Shown: positions 46,770 to 59,132, counted from the stretch's first letter. The stretch is DNA of 64,000 bases from Rana temporaria (GCF_905171775.1 NC_053499.1:25031686-25095685); one strand, 5' to 3'. Made by a program: numbers and translations. Notes: generated by a model from the letters alone, not told the origin.

Positions 46770-47347
46770 GGGTTGATTTACTAAAACTGGGGCGTGCAAA
46801 ATCTGGCGCAGTTCTGCATAGAAACTAATCAGCTTACAGGGTTTATTGTTAAGGGCCCTTTCACATGGAGCGGATCAGTAATGATCCGCTCTGTGTGTCC
46901 GCAAAGCTCAGCGGGGATCCTCCGTAAAATCCCCGCTGAGCTGGCAGCTGACAGGGCGGTCCCCGCACACTGTGCAGGGACCGCCCTGTGTTTGCTCCGC
47001 TCTCCCCTATGGGGGATCGGACGAACACGGACCGTATGTCCGTGTTCATCCGATCCGGCAGACGGAGGAAAAATAGTATTTCTTCCATCCGCAAATGCGG
47101 ATCTTTGCGGAGGCGTAACAAATTACGGGTGTCAGCGGATATTCATCCGCTGACACCCGTAATCACATAGGGACCCAGGTTTGTCCCGTTTTCATCCACA
47201 AACGGACGGATGAAAATGTGGACATACGGTCCGTACGTGTGAAAGGGCCCTAAAGTGTAATTGAACAAGCTGAAGTTAGAAGCCGATTGGTTACAATGCA
47301 CAGCTGCACCAGGATTTTGCACTCTCCAGTTTTAGTGAATCAACCCC
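46770..47347. mobile_element. MITE with GGTTGATTTACTAAA ends, split by a Harbinger-like MITE
   Basis: The ends are gggttgatttactaaaactg and cagttttagtgaatcaaccc. The arms include gcaaaatctggcgcag and its inverted counterpart caggattttgcac. The insertion lies between the arms. Confidence 0.75.
46852..47250. mobile_element. Harbinger-like MITE with TAA duplication
   Basis: The ends are gggccctttcacatg and cgtgtgaaagggccc, with TAA at both sides. Interior hairpins include gatcagtaatgatccgc and cggatgaaaatg with its inverted partner. Confidence 0.75.
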
Positions 47348-47349
47348 AT

Positions 47350-48265
47350 AGTATAAATGGGCTCATGAAGCTGGTTATACCGATACCACCCTGCTTGACA
47401 ATATATCCAGACATGAGACATCCGCTGTTGATCAAATCCGATGACATGAGAGCAGAGGGTGAGGCCGAGTCCCGCTGTCTGCGTCAATGACCGCAGTGAC
47501 AGCACGCAGGGTGCCCCCTATCTAAAACAGCTTTCTGCGAGGGCACCCGCTAAAGAAGAGGGGTCTGGAGTGCTGACAGTAGACCCCAAATTTCAACCCA
47601 GTGGAATTTATTAAAGGAGAAAGTAAAGCTGAAATTGCGCTTTATGGGCCACATCATACTGTCGATTCCACGGTTTCCCTAATCAAAGTTGCGCCTTAGC
47701 TGGTCGATGAATCTTGATCACTAAAGAGGGAGAAACATCTTGCAGATTAAGGCAGCAAGGAAACAAAGCCATAAGAGTAGGCAAGTTGAGCCTTTAGAGA
47801 TACTGGCACTGGCGAGTTGTCATCATTAATGGGATTGCTGGGGTGACATAAGCACAAGAATTGAAGATGACAAGAGATCTGGCTTGTTGCCTTAATCTCC
47901 TCACCAGAGCACCTGCTATAATCTGACCACAGATGTGAATGACAGTCTTGAGATCTATGGATACACCCTTGTTGCCAACCCTACCCAACCCAACAAGGCC
48001 AATGCCCATTTCTTAAGGGCTATGGGCAGGTGGCGTCTTCTGCTGTCCATTACCAGACACTGGCATTAGCAATGTTGAGCATTGTTCCCTGTGTTCGTTA
48101 ATGGACAGCAGAAGATACCCGCTATCCATAGTCCTTAACGGAAATGATCATTGTCCATGTTGGACATTGTTCCCCATTTCCTTTAAGGACTTCTGCTGTC
48201 CATTAGCAGGCATGGTAAGGGAGACAATATTTTAACACCTATGGATACATAGGCCTATAGATACT
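47350..48265. other. Intron 1 sequence with a J-type fragment and short hairpins
   Basis: 47455-47590 resembles the J segment at 22280-22400 (cccgctgtctgcgtcaatga). 48005-48220 contains repeated, partly inverted cttctgctgtccattag segments. There is no gene. Confidence 0.4.
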
Positions 48266-48268
48266 AAT

Positions 48269-49006
48269 AGGTAGATTCAGTTAGAATGGCTTAAAGTTAC
48301 GGTGGCGTAGCTTAGCCTGTTTCGGCTACGCCGCCGTAAATTAGCTAGGCTAGTAGTGATTCTCAATCTAATTACCTGCTAATTTACGGCGGCGTAGCCT
48401 AAAACGAGCGGGTGTAAGGGCGCCTAATTCAAATTGGTTGGAGGGGGGCGTGTTGTATGGAAATGAGGCTTGACCTCACGTTTGACGTTTTTTGCTACTG
48501 CGCATGCGCCGGGGCGCCTACATTTCCCAGTGCGCATTGCGGCTAAGTACGCCGTACGGGCCGTACGGGCCTATTGATTTCGACGTGGATGTAAACGACG
48601 TAACTCCCGATTTGCGGACGACTTACGCAAACGACGTAAAAAATTCGAACCTCGCGGCGGGAACGGCGGCCATACTTTAACATTGTTATTCCACTTAATA
48701 GGTGGAATAACTTTAGGACGCCTAAGGCCTTATGAAAACGACGTAATTCGACTGCGGCGGCCGGGCGTACGTTCGTGAATCGGCGTACAAGCTCATTTAC
48801 ATAATCTACGCCGGCTACAATGGAAGCGCCACCTAGCGGCCATCCGAAAAATTGCAATTTAAGATAGGACGGCGCAAGCCGGCCCATCTTAGATATGTTT
48901 AAGCGTATCTCTGTTTGAGCATACGCTTAAACATACGGCGGCGTAGATACGGAGTTAGGTCGGCTTATCTACTGATAAGCTGGCCCAACTCTTTCTGAAT
49001 CTACCT
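48269..49006. mobile_element. Palindromic MITE family B, copy 6
   Basis: It runs from aggtagattcagttag to ctgaatctacct. The interior strongly resembles B copy 1 in reverse (for example catttcccagtgcgcattgc). The CTCF-like block is at 48825-48839, minus strand. Confidence 0.85.
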
Positions 49007-49009
49007 ATA

Positions 49010-49960
49010 TGTGTAAAGCCAACCCAATGTAGGTACAAGTCACTACATGTAATATAGGTATAAAAAAAAAAAAACTCCACTGTACCCAAAACTAAGAAAA
49101 AAGTTTTGGCTGGATCTTAACTTTAAGATAGTTTGGCAAAAGTAAAATAAGAAACCAATAACCAGCCAAGATTTGACCTAGATTTCCTCCAATTCTAGTT
49201 CCACCACACACACACTCCTTTACCCATCAATATCCCTATAGTTCGTGCAATTCTCTCAGCCCATACCAGCTCAAAAAGCCACCCAACGTCCCCGATCCCT
49301 CACCCTATATCATGTAGGAGTGCCCCCTTCCCCCCTACAGCCTGTACACTCATGTATTGTTCCCCAAGGACAATGACCCCTTTATACTGTGCCTTCATCC
49401 GGCCTGTCCCGCGCTGACAAGGAGGGGAAGAGAAGCAGCCGTTCTATATTATACGGGGTTAATTATTTCCACTGACAGACAATATAGACACAACAGTGCG
49501 CACTGGATGAAAGTTGAGATCTCAGCTTTGCGATAGCGAGATTTTATGCTCTAGGCTTTCAACCTAAACTTCTGAGGATAAATCACTTGATCGCATCTTT
49601 TGTAGTGAGCCACAAGCGCATAAGCCGAAATACAGATCTGAATAAAGCTACCCTTAAAAGATGAACTATGTTTTTTTTTGTTTTTTTTAATACGTTTTAA
49701 ATAAATGATAAATAGAAGGCGGTTTCACCAAAAACGTATATTTCACTATTCGGTAGACAGAAGTGTTAAACCATTCACTGGCCTCTGTAGGGGAGATCAT
49801 GGCGCTTGGTTTCAACATTAAAAAGTAGACAGGAATACCCTTTAGATCTGTCCATTGTCGGCGAGGATCTCTAGTCTATTGTTGACTGTTCTGTAGAGAA
49901 GATAGTTAGATGGGGTTTAAAAATAACCTAACTAGTAGACTTGAGAGGGGAGCAGTAAAA
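49010..49960. other. Intron 1 sequence, nothing recognised
   Basis: A/T-rich with short homopolymers. No repeat family, ORF or structure identified. Confidence 0.35.
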
Positions 49961-49969
49961 CAGTCCCTG

Positions 49970-50662
49970 GGCCATATTCTTATACATCTAAGGTGGCGGA
50001 ACGTATGTACTTTACGTTACTCCGCCGCAAGTTTAAGTGGCAAGTGCCTGATTCACAAACCACTTACCTGTAAACTTGCGGCGGCGTCGCGTAAAGTCCA
50101 CCCGCGCAAGCCATCCTAATTCAAATGATCCTGGCAGGGGGCGTGGATCATTTAAATTAGGCGCGCTCCCGCGCCGATCGTAATGCGCATGCTCCGTCGG
50201 GTAAATTACCCGACGTGCATTGCGCTAAATGACGTCTCATGGACGTCATTTGCTTTGACTGTAACGTAAATGGCGTCCAGCGCCATTCACGGACGACTTA
50301 CGCAAACGACGTTAAATTTTGAAATTTCGACGCGGGATCGACGGCCATACTTAACATTGAGTACGCCACCTAGGGGGCATCTTTATCTTTACGCCGCGTA
50401 TCGCTTACGGAAACGACGTTAAAACACTACGGCGGGCAAGCGTACGTTAGAGAATCGGCGTGACTAGTCATTTGCATATTCTACGCTGACCGCCACCTAG
50501 CGGTCAGCAAAAATATTGCAGCCTAAGATACAACGGCGCAAGCCGTCGTATCTTAGGCATGTTTAAGTGTATCTCAGTTTGAGAATACACTTAAACATAG
50601 GAAACGGACTTACGTAGGCGTATCTGCTGATACGCCTACGGAACTTGTTTAAGAATATGGCC
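49970..50662. mobile_element. Palindromic MITE family B, copy 7, with 5-bp duplication
   Basis: It runs from ggccatattcttatac to gtttaagaatatggcc. The 5-bp repeat ccctg flanks it (49965-49969 and 50663-50667). The CTCF-like block at about 50489-50503 reads gaccgccacctagcggtc. Confidence 0.83.
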
Positions 50663-50884
50663 CCCTGTGTATTTGTATTTAGGAGGAAATAAGAATGGCT
50701 GCTCTCATGTACTCCCACAAAGTAAACGTAGCAACAAGGTACAGTGGAACATTGGTTTACAAGTAACGCGGATACCCCAGCTGTGCCACCTCAGATCCCC
50801 AATTCTAGTCGCAAATGCGACCTGGCGCCCGGGGTTTGTCGAGCCCCGATTTAAACCATATCACAATATCATCACATCAGTGGC

Positions 50885-51420
50885 AGTCTACTTTGATGAC
50901 CACCAAGCACAAGGGAAAATATAAAATTCTAAAGGCCTCAAAAGAAAAATTAAATCTAAAATCAAGTCAATATTTGGGTGTGGACCCCCCCCCCCCCCCC
51001 CCCCGGTCTTCAAAACAGCAACAATTCTTCAATTCCTTTAGGTACACTTGCACACAGATTTTAAAGGAACTCGGCAGGTAGGTTGTTCAAAACATCTCGA
51101 AAAACAAACCACAGATCTTCTTTACACTGAAGAAGGTTCTTAATGACATTTTCTGTATGTTTGGGGTCGGTGTCCTGCTACAGAATAAATTTGGGGTCAA
51201 TCACACACCTCCCTGATGGTTTGACATGATGGAGAAGTATCTGCCTGTATTTCTCAGCACTGAGGACAACATTGATCCTGACCAAATCTCCAACTCCATT
51301 TGCAGCAATGCACCCACAAATATTTTGCCTTTCATCTCTATTTTAAGCTCAATGGGTTGTTTTACAAGGTGAGGCTTTACATACGCCTTATAGTTGGTAA
51401 ACTCCCTTGGTTGATTTTTA
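50885..51420. mobile_element. Tc1/mariner remnant
   Basis: Blocks such as gtacacttgcacacagatt, tcggcaggtaggttgttc and gtatgtttggggtcggtgtc are those of a common vertebrate Tc1 group. No transposase reading frame survives. A C-run at 50988-51004 interrupts it. Confidence 0.6.
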
Positions 51421-51638
51421 CCTATAGGTAAGTAAACCTATAGCTAAGCCTCATTATAGGTACAAGAAATATCTGGGCTTTGCGTAGAATTACGTTCACG
51501 TCGAAAGCATTGGCTTGTTGCGGGGTTAATTTGGAGCATGCGCACTGAGATACCCCCACGGACGTTTGCACAGTATGGTGTAGAAATATAAAATGATATA
51601 GAATATAGATTTTAGATTTCATCTTGGCTTTCACTTTC

Positions 51639-52154
51639 TTAAAGGGGTTTTCCACCCATTATTTAAGTTTATTAAAAGTCAGCAGCTACAAAAAGTGTAG
51701 CTGCCGGCTTTTAATAAACTGACACTTACCTGCTCCACGTTCCAGCGACGCGCCGGCCGGGGTTCCGCTCCTCACCCCCCCTCCCCGGCCGGCGTCTTCA
51801 TTGTCACTGTGGGCACTCAGCCGTGACAGCTTTCGGCTTCACAGCCGGGCACCCACTGCGCATGCGCGGGCGGCACTGCGCATGCGCGCCCGGCGCTGCG
51901 CTGTTTGATTGGACAGGCGATCGCCTAGGACCTGTCATGTGTCCTAGGCGATCGCCTACAGGGAGGGGCTGCCAAAAGGAGATATGACGTATCGCCTTTG
52001 CAGCTCCTCGGCGGAAGGAGGAAGTGGGACAGGAAGTCCCCTTCTCCTGAAGCCCCCACTCCCCCCCAAAAAAATTACATGCCAAATATGGCATGTAAGG
52101 GGGCGAGGAGTGGGTTAAGCGGAGGTCAATTTTGAGGGTGGAACTCCTCTTTAA
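51639..52154. mobile_element. TTAA-flanked MITE
   Basis: It starts TTAAAGGGGTTTTCCACCC and ends gggtggaactcctctttaa. Interior hairpins include gcgatcgcctaggacc and its partner. The GC-rich stretch at 51730-51890 belongs to it and is not a CpG-island promoter for LRP4. Confidence 0.8.
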
Positions 52155-52159
52155 GCTGC

Positions 52160-53010
52160 AGACAACAGGCACCTAGGGACTCTGTAGAGCTCCCGGTAGC
52201 CCCTAATAAGTAAACAGCGGCTTCAGCTGCTGAAGTCACGCTTGGCCCAGCGCCAGCCTAATGTAGCAGTTAGCTGTCCTGGGTACGGGCACATAACCTA
52301 ATTATTACATGATGCAGATTGCAGGCTCTTCTGATCTCATAAAAACAATTATAACCAAATCAAATATTTTCTTAGCCAGGTCTGAAAAGGAAGCACATGC
52401 AGGAAAAGCCAGCCTGAACCATCACCCATCCATAACAGCAATAATATATGCGCACACACAAAGCGCCATTATTTGAGCCATGATGGATTCAATTTGCTAA
52501 TGTGCAGATTGCTCTAATTCTCACCAATCAGGGGATGTAATGGATATGGAGCCGCTCTGTCTCCTCACTAACTGATCAGATTAAAAGGCTCATCATTAGG
52601 ACAGGACGTCTCTCCGGCCTTCCCACACTTCTCCCGGATGATAGATCGACAACCTGCAGACATTCACTGACTACAAGTCCCAGCATGCTATGCAAGTCAC
52701 TGGGCTTTATGCATAAACCAAGGCTGAACTTCTACATTACTGTATATACAATATTAGTTTGGGCTAGAGTTGGGCTTTAAAAAAAAATATTTGAATCTGA
52801 CCTGAAATCAAATCACATGAATGGATACTAAAAAATCCTAGTCCTCAATCAAGCCTAACTGAAGCCATATCCTTTTTGTCCCCAACCTGCAAGTTGAAGG
52901 GGAACACCAGGAAAATACGATTTAGACATCAAGCTGGCCATAGATGACTGGCCAGGAGCCTGAACAAGAATTGGAATCCTCCATTCACACAAATGTGGTG
53001 CACAACCCAC
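52160..53010. other. Intron 1 sequence, nothing recognised
   Basis: Unique-looking sequence. A short remnant gactacaagtcccagcatgc at 52670 resembles the palindromic MITE at 31945. Confidence 0.35.
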
Positions 53011-53019
53011 CCCTCAAAA

Positions 53020-54162
53020 GTATTGGGACGCTTGCCTTTACACACACATGAACTTTAATTGCATCCCAGTCTTCATCAGTAGTCTTCAATATTGAGTTGG
53101 CCCACTCTTTGGAGTTATTACAGCTTCAACTCTTCTGTGAAGGCCGTCCACAAGGTTTAGGAGTGTGTCTATGGGAATGTTTGACCATTCTTCCAGAAGG
53201 GCATTTGTGAGGTCAGGCACTAATGTTGGATGAGAAGGCCTGGATCACAGTCTCCATTCTAATTCATACCATAGGCGTTCTATCGGGTTGAGGTCAGGAC
53301 ACAGACCAGTCAAGTATTTCCTCCACCCCAAACACGCTCATCCATGTCTTTATGGACCTTGCTTTGTGCACTGGTGACCTGCTGCGGGTGAGCCATCATT
53401 GGTCACAGTGGCAGCTGGCGAGTTTGTTGGTCTACTCCGGCTGTGCTATCCTCCTCCTAGCCATCCAATAGGATAGCCTGGCATTTTGGCTGATCGGAAA
53501 ACTGGTCTTGTGACCGGCTTCCTGATTGGCGGGGAAGCGATTCAGTGTTACACAACTGGGTGGGCTTGGAGTGCAGTGCTCTGCCCCCCCCCCCCCCCCA
53601 GACCACTCTTTTTAAAGCCTATTCGATCCTCTGGCACTAATCACATGTTTAAACTCCCCCCCCCCCCCCATTGGAATTAATGCATCCGGTACCCTGTATG
53701 TAAATTATGCGGCCAGATGCATGGATGGGGGTGGGGGGGATCCCGTGCGCCCCTAATGGACGGGCCGCCACTGAAAACAACCCCACACCAGTACAAAAAA
53801 CAAGGTCCATAAAAGACATGGATGAGCGAGTTTGGGGTGGAGGAACTTGACTGGCCTGCACAAAGTCCTGACCTCAACCCGATAGAACACCTTTGGGATG
53901 AATTCGACCGGAGACTACGAGCCAGGCCTTGTCGTCCAACATCAGCGCTTGACCTCACAAATGCCCTTCTGGAAGAATGGTCAAACATTCCCATAGACAC
54001 ACTCCTAAGCCTTGTGGACAGCCTTCCCAGAAGAGTTGAAGCTGTTATAGATGCAAAGGGTGGGCCAACGCAATATTGAACCCTACAGACTAAGACAGGG
54101 ATGCCATTAAAGTTCATGTGCGTGTAAAGGCAGGAGATCCAATACTTCTGAAAATATAGTGT
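53020..54162. mobile_element. Tc1 fold-back element with duplicated transposase arms
   Basis: The left arm (to about 53390) is an inverted copy of the right arm (from about 53773). The right arm translates as WPAQSPDLNPIEHLWDEFDR and LRARPCRPTSALDLTNALLE, then SLPRRVEAVIDAKGGPTQY, the C-terminal part of a Tc1 transposase. The ends are caaaagtattggga and tccaatacttctg. The centre is filled by another element. Confidence 0.8.
53391..53773. mobile_element. hAT-like insertion in the Tc1 fold-back centre
   Basis: The right end ggacgggccgccactg matches the hAT-like end near 29798-29814. The left end cagtggcagctgg is its inverted counterpart. Two C-runs (53585 and 53657) lie inside. The duplication is unclear. 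Confidence 0.5.
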
Positions 54163-54164
54163 AT

Positions 54165-55790
54165 TAAAAAATAAATAAAGGCTTGAGTTAGTCTTTTAGG
54201 GACATGCCAAAACCAATAAAAATGTAAAAGATTTATGGAATGAAACTGCATGCAAACCTCCCATGCATTTCAATTTGACTCGTATTGAAGAAAGAAAAAA
54301 AAAGAAAATATCCACAGTTGCCCAAACACAGCAGAGAAGTCTATGCCTCATCCTGGCTTAAAAAGAATGATTAGTGAAGAGAAAACCCAGAAATATTTGC
54401 CCAAAAGCAGTGCCAGTCCTCGGGATGAATGATTGTGGCTTTCTCAAAGACCAGCAGGGGGCCGCAGTGAGAAGCCGGGGCTGGAAGAGCGGCCTTTGTC
54501 AACGTGCACGGCAGGTACTGAAAAGCCATTGTGCAATGAGGCTCACTATATGGACAACGCAACCCCACAGACACAAACATACAACACGCACCAAGAGAAA
54601 AGTGTTGCTTGTTTTCATCTCTGGATGTAGTGATGGGGAGGGAGGGGGGGGGGGGAATCTTTCAAGTGGAGGGAAATAAGGAAGGATTGTGCAAGGCCCC
54701 TTTACAAAGACAAGGGGTTCCCTACTGTTCCTGGCCCTGCATAGCCAAGCTCCTGGGGTCTGCTTTCTGAAGCCGCTTATTATCTGGCTCCAGGGGTGAG
54801 CCAGGACTGAAACATTCCCACAATCCCCTGCAGGGGAAGATTCGCCCCGATACGCAGCAGGCGGGGGGGGGACAGAAAAAGGAGCAGAGGGGGGGATTAC
54901 ATGACTGCAGGAGGAGGGGGGAGATACAAAGGGGGGCAGCATGTTTGTGCATCAAAAAAGAAATAATAGACTTACTTTATAGACAGGTTTGTCCGCAGGG
55001 AACTTTTTTTTCCCTTTTTTTTGGGAAGAGTTCAAACAAAGGCAAAGCGGTCACCCATATAACAATTTCACCCCCTCTCAGGAGGGTTAATGTCTTTAAA
55101 AAAGGACACAAATAAATTAGAGGCTGCCCAGAAGTTGGAAAATGGAGCGTTATAAAAGAGAAAGAAACAAACAAAAAAAAGAAGCAAAGAAAAAAACGCA
55201 ATCTTGAAGTCCCAAAAAACAAAAACACAATAGCGTGACCTTTTAGTTCAAGTCGCAGCAATTAGACTGCAAGCTCTTCTGTGCAGCCAAGTTCTTGGTG
55301 TTGGAATGTATGGGCATTCTATACAGCCAGTTTGTTATCTATGGAGGTCGAAATAAGCGGAGATGTGAAAGAGCGTTACCTTTCTGCGCCTCAAAAACAG
55401 ACCTACTTCCATCATTCCGCATTGTTCACAGTCCGATACACATTTTCAGCTTTTTGTAGACACATACAATACTTGGTGATGTGATTTTTGTTGAATTTCT
55501 TGAAGAAAAGGCTGGTTAACGTGCCAAAAATACATGCTTTGTGGTGTAACGCACACACGCCATTTTAATGCGATTCCCAAGCATTGCGATACATTTTCCC
55601 TTGCATTTGCATAAGTTTGTAAGAATTAGTTATAAAGTTTATTTTTAAAGTAGTCATATTTACTGCGATGTATTCACGTGGAAAAATATTTTAATTTTTT
55701 CATGCACTGCAATGGAGCAAACTGGGCTCAACTAAAACACATTCATCGTTGCATATGTAAACACTGCGCGCGCGCACACACACACACAAT
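54165..55790. other. Intron 1 sequence with one CTCF-like motif, otherwise unassigned
   Basis: No repeat family recognised. ccagcagggggccgc at 54451-54465 is a good CTCF-like match. Long ORFs on the minus strand (54499-54955) are proline-rich and lack a recognisable domain or splice context. Confidence 0.35.
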
Positions 55791-55799
55791 GAATATGAG

Positions 55800-55800
55800 A

Positions 55801-55857
<57 letters not shown>

Positions 55858-55877
55858 TACACCCACGGACTATTATA

Positions 55878-55926
<49 letters not shown>

Positions 55927-55940
55927 CACACACACACAAA
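55800..55940. repeat. Compound microsatellite (TA, GT, CA)
   Basis: A TA run at 55803-55850, a GT run at 55880-55919 and a short CA run. Confidence 0.95.
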
Positions 55941-56034
55941 CAATGTAATGATATTTTTTTGCTGTATGATATCTGATGTACCATATACTTTTCAAAATAA
56001 AATTAAACTTGATTGAAAAAAAAAATGCACTGAT

Positions 56035-56460
56035 TACTGTATAAATGTCACTGGCAAAGAAGGGGTTAACACTAGGGGGCGATCAAGGGGTTAACTGTGT
56101 TCCCTTGTGTGTTCTAACTGTAGGGGGAGGGGACTGACTAGAAGAGATGACAGATCGTTGTTCCTCTCCTCACAGAACAGGGATTTGTGTGTACGTACGT
56201 CCCTGTTCTGGCTCTCGTGTCCGTCGGCCACACGCATTGGCACCCCCGCAGTGCAGCGGGCACGCCCGCTATCCCCACTTAACCACTTTAGCCCCGGACC
56301 ATTATGCAGCTAGGACCAGGCCACTTTTTGCGCTTCGGCACTGCGTCGCTTTAACTGACAATTGCTCGGTCATGCGACGTGGCTCCCAAACAAAATTGGC
56401 GTCCATTTTTTCCCCCACAAATGGAGCTTTCTTTTGGTGGTATTTGATCACCCGTTTCTT
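56035..56460. mobile_element. Two partial TTAA-type elements (family D)
   Basis: 56035-56278 is an inner D segment (cactagggggcgatcaagg). A second copy starts at 56279 with TTAACCACTTTAGCCCCGG and continues with gtcgctttaactgacaattg and tggtggtatttgatcacc before truncation. Confidence 0.65.
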
Positions 56461-56726
56461 CAAAAAGCATTCCAGAGTCATGAAAGACCAGGGTAACAGT
56501 TTTAAAAAAGAGGAACTATTGAGATGCCAAAGTAAAACTAATTAAACACTTTTACCTCTTTTTCTTGCTGAGCGATCATTTGCCTAATTTGCAGTCCAGT
56601 ACCTGACACTAGAGCTGCATGAATTCTGGCTAAAATGAGAATCACTATTTATTTTTTTTTGCTTAGAATAAAGATCACGATTCTCACAGCCCAATATCCT
56701 ATACAGAAAAAAAAAGACTTTACTGT

Positions 56727-57545
56727 GCCCGTTCACACTACCGCGACTTGGGATCCGACTTGTGACTTGTGTCGCACGACATGAAAAATGACATTGAAGT
56801 GAATGGGAGCCGTCTTAATGCACACTACTGAAGTCGCTCCGACTTCAGAAAAGATCGCTGTACTACTTCAAGGCGACTTGTACCCATTGATTTCAACGGA
56901 AGTCGCCTCCAAAGTCAGATCACGGTCTTAACTGAAGCAACTTTACAGGAAGAGAAAATAGTTTTCTCAGGCAAAACCCCTCCCTCCCACTGAGCCGATT
57001 ATTGTTTGATTGGCCACTGGCAAAGTTGCCTGTCCTGGAGGCGACTTGAAGTTGTCTCGCAAAGTCGTGCCTTCATGTCGCTGTATGGTTCCCGTCTTGA
57101 CTGCGCAGGCGCAATCCTTGCCGACGGAAATCACCGAACCTCCAGGGCGACGTGGAATTTGAGGTAAGTGGCCAGTCGGTCTCAGGTCCTCGCTTTGCTC
57201 GGATGGCTCGCTGCGCTCGCTCGGCCTCCTGGCTCTTTTTTAACATCCTCCAATCCACTGGGATGTTAAGGAATGAGCCTGGATGCCGCACGAGGTTCGG
57301 AGATTTCCGTGGGCTTTCGTCCGCACCTGCGCAGTCAGGCAGGGAACCATATCAATAGGGCGGTTCACGCATCTCCGCTGCGGCTCAGGGACGAATTGCG
57401 CAGGAGTCCTGTGCGTCTTTTGGTCCTTTTCAGGCCTGAATTCTGACAACAAATCAGGCTGCATTTGGACCTGAAACAGTGAATGGAGACGCACCGGACT
57501 CCTGCTGTGAGACGCTACATTCTCCAGTGTGAACCCAGCCTGAAT
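56727..57545. mobile_element. Harbinger-like MITE, long copy
   Basis: The ends are gttcacactaccgcgac and ctccagtgtgaacccag. Interior hairpins include gcgacttgtacccattg-type sequence and repeated gcgcaggcg blocks. No duplication could be assigned. Confidence 0.45.
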
Positions 57546-57597
57546 AGAGCATAACCCTGAAATTTGCCTCTTTATAAATATGCCTTCAAATCCACAA

Positions 57598-57760
57598 ATT
57601 CATGCCAAGCATAATAAAAGCGCTGCGTAAATTGACAGTGCTATATAAGTACCATAATAATTAGGTACTTAAACCCTACGGACTAAGACTGGGATGCCAT
57701 TAAAGTTCATGTGCGTGTAAAGGCAGGCGTCCCAATACTTTTGGTAATATAATGAAGGTC
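57598..57760. mobile_element. L2-type 3' fragment and a Tc1 terminal fragment
   Basis: aaaagcgctgcgtaaattg and gtgctatataag at 57616-57650 are an L2-type 3' end. 57670-57745 (actaagactgggatgcc, ttcatgtgcgtgtaaaggca) matches the right end of the Tc1 fold-back. Confidence 0.6.
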
Positions 57761-58077
57761 TCTCCAGTATCAGACCATTATCTAAAATATGGATCTGTAT
57801 GTTGGTTATTGCCCTTTTATAAACACCAACGCATAGCTTATGCCTCCTGTCACTTTAATAAACCTCCAGTGCCAGTATTAGTCTCAAGGGTAGAAATGGA
57901 GACGTGGTAGCGTGACATTCCCAAGCCACGAGGAAGATAGTCAAGCTACCCACATCACAGCAATCTGTACAATCAATTAACCCCGTGCTTCACACAATCC
58001 CGGATGCCTAGCTCTGATAAGTTACGGCTCTTTTTTCATTACACATACAGAGAAAATTTTCAGATTTAAAAAGTGTG

Positions 58078-58620
58078 GGCCAGATTCACAGAAGAGATAC
58101 GCTTGTCGTATCTATGCGGCTGATTCATAGAATCAGTTCCGCATAGATAGCCCTAAGATCCGACAGGTGTAATTGACTTACACCGTCGGATCTTAGGATG
58201 CAATTCTAGGCCGGCCGCTAGGTGTCGGCGTAGAATATGCAAATGACTAGTTACGGCGATTCACGAACGTCCGCTTTACCCGTCGCTCCAACTTTACGTA
58301 GTTTCCGTCGAGATACGCCGCGTAAAACTAAGGCTGCCCTCTAGGTGGACTAGCCAATGTTAAGTATGGCCGTCGTTCCCGCGTCGAAATTTGAAAAATC
58401 ACGTCGTTTACGTAAGTCGTCCGTGAATGGCGCTGGACGCCATTTACGTTAACGTCGAAACCAATGACGTCCTTGCGACGTCATTTAGCCCAATGCACAT
58501 CGGGTAATTTGATGGACGGAGCATGCGCAGTACGTTCGGCGCGGGAACGCGCCTAATTTAAATGGTGCCTGTCCCATTTGAATTAGGCGGGCTTGCGCCG
58601 AGCGGATTTACGTTACACCG
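58078..58620. mobile_element. Palindromic MITE family B, copy 8, right end lost
   Basis: It begins gggccagattcacagaag and has ggccggccgctaggtg. It stops at ggatttacgttacaccgcag and runs straight into a D element, so a deletion or insertion has removed both adjoining ends. Confidence 0.7.
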
Positions 58621-59132
58621 CAGGACTCGCGGACCCAATCGCCGATGGAGTCCTGCTATCGGTCCCCGGAGCTGAAGAACGGGGAGAGCTGTGTGTAAAC
58701 ACAGCTTCCCCGTTCTTCACTGTGGCGCCATGATCGATCGTGTGTTCCCTTATATAGGCAATCACAATCGATGACGTCACACCTACAGCCACACCCCCCT
58801 ACAGTTAGAAACAGACATGAGGTCACACATAACCCCATCAGCCCCCCTTGTGGTAAACTCCCAAACTGCAATTGTCATTTTCACAGTAAACAATGTATTT
58901 TAAATGCATTTTTTGCTGTGAAAATGACAACCAACCGATAAACGCTTATTGCGATTGAGGTGATCAAATACCACCAAAAGAAAGCTCTATTTGTGGGGAA
59001 AAAAGGTCGCCAATTTTGTTTGAGAGTCACGTCGCACGATCGCGCAATTGTCAGTTAAAGCGACGCAGTGCCGAATCGCAAAAACTGTCCGGGTCCTTTA
59101 GCTGCCTAAAGGTCCGGGTCTTAAGTGGTTAA
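58621..59132. mobile_element. TTAA-type element (family D), left-truncated
   Basis: It contains gctgaagaacggggagagc, gatcaaataccaccaaaaga and gtcagttaaagcgacgcagt. It ends gggtcttaagtggttaa. Confidence 0.78.

Noticed and set aside
51730..51890. CpG-island promoter and exon 1 of LRP4
   Set aside because: The GC-rich stretch is inside a TTAA-flanked MITE with inverted ends, and has no signal peptide.
53822..54079. Small host gene encoding an 85-residue protein
   Set aside because: The sequence is the C-terminus of a Tc1 transposase in a fold-back element.
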